This document shows, piece after piece, positions 1 to 4,272 of a DNA stretch of 5,200 nt. A model generated the notes under the pieces. It did no database searches and was not told the origin of the DNA. It worked only from the letters and a program-made list of their open reading frames with translations. The stretch comes from an uncultured Clostridia bacterium. Lineage in GTDB: Bacteria; Bacillota; Clostridia; Oscillospirales; Oscillospiraceae. The DNA lies in contig CALDMR010000112.1 of the NCBI GenBank assembly GCA_937915065.1, forward strand, positions 1-5,200. The letters run 5' to 3'. A program made the translations under genes and the position numbers. Numbering within the stretch: the first letter of the stretch is position 1; each line of letters opens with the position of its first letter.

Positions 1-102
1 GATGACCGACAAAACAGCCCGTCTATTTCACGACAGAACAGGCCGTCTGCGACACCTTGGGTATATACTGGAACAGAACGGAGATGCGCAGGAGAGGAGC
101 CT
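1..102. other. Unassigned upstream stretch, possibly the end of an upstream gene or a leader
   Basis: I see no convincing gene here. One + frame is open from the window edge into the small membrane-protein gene at 103. Another begins with ATG at 2 and stops at 167-169, but its 55-residue product resembles nothing I know and overlaps the next gene. TATATACT at 62-69 resembles a -10 element, but no matching -35 lies 16-18 bp upstream. The promoter of the sporulation cluster may therefore lie left of the window. The only structure seen is the direct repeat listed separately. Confidence 0.4.
8..48. repeat. Imperfect direct repeat, two 17-bp copies with a 24-bp period
   Basis: GACAAAACAGCCCGTCT (8-24) and GACAGAACAGGCCGTCT (32-48) match at 15 of 17 positions and are offset by 24 bp, a multiple of three. 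In any reading frame they would encode an 8-residue repeat. This fits either the tail of an undetected coding sequence or a chance duplication. Only two copies are visible, so this is not a CRISPR-like array. Confidence 0.5.
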
Positions 103-255
103 ATGTTTCGAAAGAATCGTTGTTGTTTGGTCGGTCTTTGTGCGCTGGCCCTGGGGCTTGGGATTCTGATCACAGCCATTTTCCCCGTCGGCGCACTGAT
201 GTTCTTGATTGCATTTTTGTTGATTGCATGCGGCATTGGCTGTATGCGGCGCTGA
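103..255 (+). CDS. Small hydrophobic membrane protein, 50 residues, function unknown
   Basis: The product begins MFRKNRCCLVGL and ends GIGCMRR. Two basic ends (R3, K4, R6 and R49, R50) flank an almost unbroken hydrophobic stretch at residues 8-47. A proline at residue 28 splits it, suggesting two short membrane helices in a hairpin, though one bent helix is possible. A strong ribosome binding site (GGAGAGGAG, 91-99) ends 3 bp before ATG 103. That spacing is short, but the purine run begins earlier at 90. The same frame is open to the window edge, so a longer upstream-starting form cannot be excluded. Cysteines sit at residues 7, 8, 43 and 47. The gene is 24 bp upstream of spoVM on the same strand, so it is probably co-transcribed with the spore-coat genes. 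I infer a possible role at the forespore or mother-cell membrane from this context only. Confidence 0.65.
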   Translation: MFRKNRCCLVGLCALALGLGILITAIFPVGALMFLIAFLLIACGIGCMRR

Positions 256-279
256 GAAGAAAGGAGTGTGGGGATTGGT

Positions 280-351
280 ATGAAAATCGTAGTGGTAAAA
301 TCACCAAAATGTTTGTGCGGCATTTTAAAAAGAATTTTTCACATGACATGA
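280..351 (+). CDS. spoVM: Stage V sporulation protein M (SpoVM) micropeptide, 23 residues
   Basis: SpoVM is an amphipathic peptide that sits in the forespore outer membrane, recognises its positive curvature and anchors SpoIVA. The 23-residue product starts MKIVVVKSPK. It aligns without gaps to B. subtilis SpoVM (26 residues, starting MKFYTIKLPK). K2, K7, P9, K10, L12, G14 and I15 are identical, and hydrophobic residues are kept at 3, 6, 16 and 19. P9, the helix-interrupting proline important for localisation, is present. A possible ribosome binding site AAGGAG (261-266) lies 13 bp before ATG 280, which is rather far. GTG 268 is in frame but too close to that site. Oddities are Cys at 11 and 13, where B. 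subtilis has Phe and Gly, and an end without the basic/acidic tail. The neighbours sipL and spoIVA encode its known functional partners, which strongly supports the call despite its tiny size. Confidence 0.85.
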   Translation: MKIVVVKSPKCLCGILKRIFHMT

Positions 352-378
352 ATAAAGCCCCCCGGTAGTTCATAGGTT
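350..378 (+). promoter_or_regulatory. Candidate sigma-E-type promoter for sipL-spoIVA
   Basis: GAATAAA (350-356) and CATAGGTT (371-378), separated by 14 bp, resemble the sporulation sigma-E pattern KMATATT-N13/14-CATACAMT. They match at 5 of 7 and 5 of 8 positions. Transcription would begin near 384-386 and leave a leader of about 25 nt ahead of ATG 411. Mother-cell sigma-E control of spoIVA and its partners is established in sporulating Firmicutes. The match is weak and could be chance. Confidence 0.3.
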
Positions 379-401
379 TGAATGGAACTGAACACCGGGG
401 G
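359..401 (+). promoter_or_regulatory. Strong intergenic hairpin overlapping the sipL ribosome binding site
   Basis: CCCCCGGT (359-366) pairs perfectly with ACCGGGGG (394-401). After a single bulged A (367), GTTCA (368-372) pairs with TGAAC (389-393). The result is a 13-bp GC-rich stem around a 16-nt loop. No T-run follows, so it is not an intrinsic terminator. The right arm contains the first half of the sipL ribosome binding site (GGAGG, 400-404), so the fold should reduce ribosome access on mRNA reading through from spoVM. It could also stabilise the 3' end of a processed spoVM transcript. The fold is visible in the sequence; its effect is inferred. Confidence 0.7.
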
Positions 402-410
402 AGGACAAAT

Positions 411-1952
411 ATGGAATTTGAATTAAAAAAGGAAACGCTGCGCTTCTATGAATTCAGCACCGTTTCCACAGCTGTTCATGAAGAAGCAACAGAAACGATC
501 GTACCTGATTATTGCCCGGATATTGCGCGGATTATTGACTCTGACGGAAAAGTGTTCTTGCGCAGCAAAGATATTCAGGGAGAAAAAGCCATTGTGACGG
601 GATCTATTAAGGTGACGGTCCTGTTTACACCCGAAGGTGAGAATGGGATTCGAAACCTGGAATTTGCACTCCCCTTCAACACAGCGTTGACGAATAAGGA
701 TTTTGAGCGCTGCCAGTGCCTGTTTGCGGATATTTCCATTCAGAGCATTGAAACAAAAAGCCTGAATCCGCGGAAGATTTTTACGCGGGTATTACTGGCG
801 GTGCATTTGCAGGGGCTGCGCAGCACAACGGCGGAGTTTTGCAGCGGGATTCAGGCAGATCGCAGTTTGGGCATTGCACAGATGATTCAGGAAGAGGAAT
901 TGCATCTGATTACAGATTATGCTGAAAAGGATTTTGCCTTCACGGATGAAATTGTCATCCCTTCTGGAAAGGACGCGGTGCTGGAGGTGCTTTCTTCTAC
1001 CGTAATCCCATGTGTGCAGGAAACCAAACTGTTTGGCACCAAGCTGATTATCAAGGGGACATTGCTGGCGGAGCTGCTGTACCGAACGGAGCAGCAAGGC
1101 ATTGCCACTGCCGTAGGCGAACTGCCTTTTTCGCAGATCCTGGAGGTGGCAGAGACGCCGGAAACGGCGACAGCGTCGGTCATTGTGCAGCTTTCCGGTA
1201 TGGATTATCACATCGGCGGTGATGAAAACCCGGATGACCGGCGGCGAATCACCCTGGCTGTTTATCTCAGCGCCCAGGCATGCATTCGCCGCCAGATCCC
1301 CTTGCGCTGCATCTGCGATGTGTACAGTACTGCTTATGATACTGCCCCCACCATGATGGCCCTGCAATGCACCGGTCGGATAGACACTGTGGAACAGCGC
1401 CAGAGTGTGCGTCAGATTATCGAGGTGGGCGTGGTGCCCTCAGCCGTACTGTCCGCGTCCGTCCGTTTTGATGCTGTGAATATCAGCCGGGAGGAGCGTG
1501 CGGCGTTGCTGCAGACGATGGCCCATGTCAAGCTGTTGTTCCTGGACGAAGGGGGCGTTCCTTTGGTGGCAGAGCGGCAGATCGAATGCACCTGCCGCAC
1601 GGAAGTTCCGGCGGATTCCAATTGCACGGCCACCGTGGGATACGGCGGTGATCTCTCTACGGTATTGTCCAGCGGCGGTATCGAGGTGCGTTTTTCAGCA
1701 GACTTTACAGTGGAATCATCAGAGCGCAAGCAGCTGCTGGGGTTGACGGATCTGCGCGTTGACACGGAGCATCCTAAAGATCTGAGCGGACTGCCGTCCA
1801 TTGTGCTGAAGCTGTTTGATGCGGAGGAAAGTCTTTGGGAGATCGCCAAGCGATATTCCACTACGGTGGAGGTCATCCGTTCAGCCAATGAACTGGCTGA
1901 GGGGTGTGGGTGCAATGCGGGGCAGATGTTATTGATTCCGCGGAAACGGTAA
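411..1952 (+). CDS. sipL: SpoIVA-interacting protein SipL: SPOCS/DUF3794 repeats plus C-terminal LysM
   Basis: SipL is the clostridial functional counterpart of SpoVID. It binds SpoIVA through its LysM domain and is needed for the coat to encase the forespore. The 513-residue product has no signal peptide or membrane segment, consistent with mother-cell cytoplasm. DUF3794/SPOCS-type beta-rich units appear at about residues 30-140 (with VPDYCPDIARII at 31-42), 185-300 and 330-435. A LysM domain occupies about 463-510 (IVLKLFDAEESLWEIAKRYS, then VEVIRSANEL and GQMLLIP). ATG 411 is preferred because GGGGGAGG (397-404) lies 6 bp upstream. An in-frame TTG at 378 would add 11 residues that do not look conserved and lie inside the hairpin. 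spoIVA follows after 19 bp, so the two are almost certainly co-transcribed. A generic LysM/DUF3794 coat protein is the alternative; order, length and the spoIVA neighbour favour SipL. Confidence 0.85.
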   Translation: MEFELKKETLRFYEFSTVSTAVHEEATETIVPDYCPDIARIIDSDGKVFLRSKDIQGEKAIVTGSIKVTVLFTPEGENGIRNLEFALPFNTALTNKDFERCQCLFADISIQSIETKSLNPRKIFTRVLLAVHLQGLRSTTAEFCSGIQADRSLGIAQMIQEEELHLITDYAEKDFAFTDEIVIPSGKDAVLEVLSSTVIPCVQETKLFGTKLIIKGTLLAELLYRTEQQGIATAVGELPFSQILEVAETPETATASVIVQLSGMDYHIGGDENPDDRRRITLAVYLSAQACIRRQIPLRCICDVYSTAYDTAPTMMALQCTGRIDTVEQRQSVRQIIEVGVVPSAVLSASVRFDAVNISREERAALLQTMAHVKLLFLDEGGVPLVAERQIECTCRTEVPADSNCTATVGYGGDLSTVLSSGGIEVRFSADFTVESSERKQLLGLTDLRVDTEHPKDLSGLPSIVLKLFDAEESLWEIAKRYSTTVEVIRSANELAEGCGCNAGQMLLIPRKR

Positions 1953-1971
1953 GGTAGGGAGGGGGAAAAGA

Positions 1972-3450
1972 ATGGATACGGAAAAGATTTACGAGGACAT
2001 TGCCCTCCGTACTGACGGGGATATCTACATCGGTGTGGTCGGCCCTGTCCGGGCAGGAAAATCCACGTTTATCAAGCGCTTTATGGAGACGCAGGTGCTG
2101 CCGAATATTGATAATGTTTATCGTCGGGAGCGGGCCAAGGATGAACTGCCCCAAAGCGGCTCGGGGCGGATGATCATGACGACAGAGCCTAAATTTGTGC
2201 CTGAGGAAGCGGCGGAGATTCAGCTGGATGGCGGCGCGGTATGCTCGGTTCGATTGATCGACTGCGTGGGTTATCTGGTGGACGGAGCCGTGGGCCAGAC
2301 GGACGAAGATAAGCCCCGCCTGGTTACCACGCCTTGGTTCGATCATGAGATTCCCATGACTGAGGCTGCCGAGGTAGGCACGCGGAAAGTCATTGCGGAG
2401 CACTCTACCATTGGGATCGTAGTAACTACCGACGGGAGCATCACGGATATCCCGCGCTCCAGCTATGTCCCCGCTGAAGAGCGGGTCATTCAGGAACTGC
2501 AGGCCATCGGTAAGCCCTTTCTGGTATTGTTGAATTCCGCTCATCCGGAAGCCGAAAGCACCCGTGCCATCGCCGAGGATATTCAAAAGGCTTATGGTGT
2601 TCGCTGCCTGAGCGTCAATTGCCAGACTCTGTCCGATACAGATGTGGCCAATTTGCTCAAAGCAGTGCTGTACGAGTTTCCCATGCGGGAATTGGATCTG
2701 TTTTTACCGGCCTGGATTGATGCCCTGGAATACAGTCATCCGATCAAAAGCGATATTTTTACCGCCATTAAGACAGGGACCCAAAGCATTCGCAAGATCC
2801 GCGATGCGGAGGAAGCTGTGCTGGCCTTGGCAGGCAGCGAACATATCAGCAGTGCTGCCATTACGGGGATCTCCCTGGGCCGCGGGGTGGTCAAAGCGGC
2901 GGTAGAGCTGCCCAAGGAGTTGTTTTATCAGACTTTGAGTGAACGCTCCGGTTTCGCTGTGACAGACGACGGGGATCTTATGACGCTGCTTACAGAGCTG
3001 GCAGGTATTAAGCTGGAATATGACAAGGTCAAAGATGCTCTGCAGGAGGTTCGGGAGACAGGATACGGCATTGTTTCCCCCAGTATCGACGAGTTAACGC
3101 TGGAGGAGCCGGAAATTGTCAAGCAGGGGGGGCGCTATGGCGTGCGGCTCAAAGCCAGTGCTCCGTCTATCCATATGATCCGTGCGGATATTGAAACTTC
3201 TGTTTCGCCGGTGATCGGCAATGAAAAACAAAGCGAAGAGATGATGAACTATCTCCTGGAGGAGTTTGCCGGGGATACCAGTAAGATTTGGCAGAGCAAT
3301 ATTTTTGGGCGCTCCTTCCATGAACTTGTCAGTGAAGATCTGCAAGGGAAGCTGAAGCGGATGCCCGATGATGCCCGTCAAAAATTGCAGGATACGCTGC
3401 AGCGCATTATCAATGAGGGCAGTGGCGGTTTGATTTGCATTATTTTATAA
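1972..3450 (+). CDS. spoIVA: Stage IV sporulation protein A (SpoIVA), coat basement-layer ATPase
   Basis: SpoIVA hydrolyses ATP to polymerise irreversibly into the basement layer of the spore coat on the forespore surface. It is anchored by SpoVM and bound by SipL. The product has 492 residues, the same as B. subtilis SpoIVA. The TRAFAC-derived nucleotide domain has Walker A GPVRAGKST (24-32, Lys30), the paired sensor threonines T70/T71, and the Walker B aspartate D97 in LIDCVGY. The usual GTPase NKxD specificity motif is replaced by a degenerate LLNSAHP around 186-192, as expected for a family that switched to ATP. The middle and C-terminal regions follow, and the protein ends GGLICIIL, the family signature end that contacts SpoVM. 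An AGGGAGGGGG ribosome binding site (1956-1965) sits 6 bp before ATG 1972. The gene is intact and followed directly by a terminator, so it is the last gene of the unit. Confidence 0.97.
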   Translation: MDTEKIYEDIALRTDGDIYIGVVGPVRAGKSTFIKRFMETQVLPNIDNVYRRERAKDELPQSGSGRMIMTTEPKFVPEEAAEIQLDGGAVCSVRLIDCVGYLVDGAVGQTDEDKPRLVTTPWFDHEIPMTEAAEVGTRKVIAEHSTIGIVVTTDGSITDIPRSSYVPAEERVIQELQAIGKPFLVLLNSAHPEAESTRAIAEDIQKAYGVRCLSVNCQTLSDTDVANLLKAVLYEFPMRELDLFLPAWIDALEYSHPIKSDIFTAIKTGTQSIRKIRDAEEAVLALAGSEHISSAAITGISLGRGVVKAAVELPKELFYQTLSERSGFAVTDDGDLMTLLTELAGIKLEYDKVKDALQEVRETGYGIVSPSIDELTLEEPEIVKQGGRYGVRLKASAPSIHMIRADIETSVSPVIGNEKQSEEMMNYLLEEFAGDTSKIWQSNIFGRSFHELVSEDLQGKLKRMPDDARQKLQDTLQRIINEGSGGLICIIL

Positions 3451-3490
3451 AAAAGCCGTGGGCGATACAACTGTACCGCCCACGGCTTTT
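3451..3490. terminator. Bidirectional intrinsic terminator shared by spoIVA and the Crp-family gene
   Basis: AAAAGCCGTGGGCG (3451-3464) pairs with CGCCCACGGCTTTT (3477-3490). After one A-C mismatch, TAC/GTA extends the stem to a four-base AACT loop. On the + strand the stem ends in TTTT. On the - strand the hairpin is followed by a T/A-rich run (TTTTTTATAAAATA). It begins immediately after the spoIVA stop codon and ends one base past the - strand stop at 3492, so it serves both converging genes. Confidence 0.92.
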
Positions 3491-3491
3491 G

Positions 3492-4151
3492 TTAACCTTC
3501 AGATAAATATGCTTTCAGCCGATCCGGCCGCAGCAAAGTGATCTGTCGATACCCCAGGGCCACGAATCCCTGTTTTGCCAGAGCGCTCAGTACACGGCTG
3601 ACAGTTACACGGCTGATACCCAAAGCGTATCCCAGCTCTTCGTGGGTGCATTCAATGGTATGTTCGCTTTCGGAGTCCATGTTCAGCAGCAGCCGGACAA
3701 TACGCTTATCTGCCGGCAGGAAGGAGGTACTGTCGAGATGGGTTGAGAGCATACGGACTGTACCGGACAGGTATTTCAGCAGGGAAAAGGTGAGGGAAGG
3801 GGTTTGCTGCAGGCAATGCTCCAATGCGGGTTTGTCAATGGCTACGACAGAGGAATCGGTGAGTAGCTGTGCGGAAGAGACCCGGGGCTGTCCGTCAAAA
3901 AAAGCGGCCTCGCCCAGAATGTCACCCTTTTGGTAAACAGTCAGCAGGCGTTCGTTGCCGTCGGTGGAGCTGATAAAGGTTTTGATTCGGCCGGAAACAA
4001 TGTAATAAAAGCAATCTGCCGCATCTCCCTGGGCATATAGAATTTTATTCTTGGCATAAGAGCGCTGCTGGCTGGCACTGGAGAAGGGCATCCAAACGCC
4101 GCGGGGCAAATCCAGGGCTTCGGACATAAAGTATTCATACCGGGATTCCAT
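3492..4151 (-). CDS. Crp/Fnr-family transcriptional regulator
   Basis: The 219-residue product has a cyclic-nucleotide-binding-type beta-barrel (about 15-115), a dimerisation helix (about 120-145) and a winged HTH (about 165-210). HTH residues 169-190 align without gaps to E. coli CRP. R181 and R186 match the DNA-contacting R180 and R185, while V182 replaces E181. In the phosphate cassette G80, E81 and R90 correspond to CRP G71, E72 and R82, but the Ser83 position is V91 and Thr127 aligns with L135, so cAMP is doubtful as ligand. There is no Fnr-type cysteine cluster (only C47, C113, C168), so oxygen sensing through Fe-S is not supported. ATG 4151 is chosen because GAGGT (4158-4162 on the complement) lies 6 bp ahead; an in-frame ATG at 4235 would start upstream of the predicted promoter. 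It is divergent from leuC and probably controls it and itself. Confidence 0.93.
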   Translation of the reverse strand: MESRYEYFMSEALDLPRGVWMPFSSASQQRSYAKNKILYAQGDAADCFYYIVSGRIKTFISSTDGNERLLTVYQKGDILGEAAFFDGQPRVSSAQLLTDSSVVAIDKPALEHCLQQTPSLTFSLLKYLSGTVRMLSTHLDSTSFLPADKRIVRLLLNMDSESEHTIECTHEELGYALGISRVTVSRVLSALAKQGFVALGYRQITLLRPDRLKAYLSEG

Positions 4152-4190
4152 GAAAAGACCTCGTTTCAGAATGTTCTCACAAATATTTTT

Positions 4191-4216
4191 TAGATTGTAA
4201 CATAGTTTACATTCTA
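4191..4216. promoter_or_regulatory. Palindromic Crp-type operator between the regulator and leuC
   Basis: A 26-bp inverted repeat is centred between 4203 and 4204. The core is TGTAA (4196-4200), N6, TTACA (4207-4211), and the outer arms are TAGA (4191-4194) and TCTA (4213-4216). Ten of 13 symmetric pairs match. Arm spacing is that of the E. coli CRP site TGTGA-N6-TCACA, with A replacing the inner G. The site covers the -10 and spacer of the - strand promoter. It is centred at -41.5 relative to the predicted leuC start. The divergent Crp-family protein is the obvious ligand, by inference. Confidence 0.8.
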
Positions 4217-4222
4217 TTGCAA
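4194..4222 (-). promoter_or_regulatory. Sigma-A-type promoter of the Crp-family gene
   Basis: On the - strand, TTGCAA (4222-4217) is followed by a 17-bp spacer and TACAAT (4199-4194). These match TTGACA at 4 of 6 and TATAAT at 5 of 6 positions with ideal spacing. The predicted start near 4187 gives a leader of about 35 nt before ATG 4151. The palindromic operator overlaps the -10 and spacer, so bound regulator would block RNA polymerase. This makes autorepression likely. Confidence 0.7.
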
Positions 4223-4229
4223 CAAACTG

Positions 4230-4238
4230 TGTCATAAT
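4230..4238 (+). promoter_or_regulatory. Extended -10 element of the leuC promoter, activator-dependent type
   Basis: TGTCATAAT is an extended -10 (TG-N-CATAAT, hexamer 4233-4238). No acceptable -35 lies 16-18 bp upstream; 4210-4215 reads CATTCT. Taking hexamer position -7 as 4238 puts the start at A4245 and the operator centre exactly at -41.5, the class II activator position. A missing -35 with a palindrome in its place is typical of activated promoters. The predicted leader is only 28 nt, with GGAGGT (4259-4264) as ribosome binding site. Confidence 0.6.
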
Positions 4239-4272
4239 ACATCCATCTCATATAAAACGGAGGTAGGATTCC

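Noticed and set aside
205..229. Repeated TTGATTGCAT, 15 bp apart
   Set aside because: It encodes a repeated Leu-Ile-Ala in a hydrophobic helix. Low-complexity membrane coding explains it.
57..368. 103-codon + strand open frame covering the small membrane-protein gene and spoVM
   Set aside because: It has no family resemblance and its composition is that of an out-of-frame reading. Two better short genes with their own start signals and hydrophobic or SpoVM-like products occupy the other frame.
359..401. The spoVM-sipL hairpin as an intrinsic terminator
   Set aside because: No T-run follows the stem on the + strand, and on the - strand the hairpin does not end any gene.
792..1367. - strand open frame of 191 codons inside sipL
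   Set aside because: Antisense to the SPOCS region, with no family features; a shadow frame.
1873..2586. - strand open frame of 237 codons opposite the end of sipL and the start of spoIVA
   Set aside because: It spans two well-supported genes on the other strand and its product is not protein-like. It is a shadow of SpoIVA coding.
4152..4235. N-terminal extension of the Crp-family protein starting at 4235, with two extra cysteines that could mimic an Fnr cluster
   Set aside because: The start lies upstream of the predicted promoter and has no ribosome binding site, whereas ATG 4151 has GAGGT at proper spacing and gives the usual family length.
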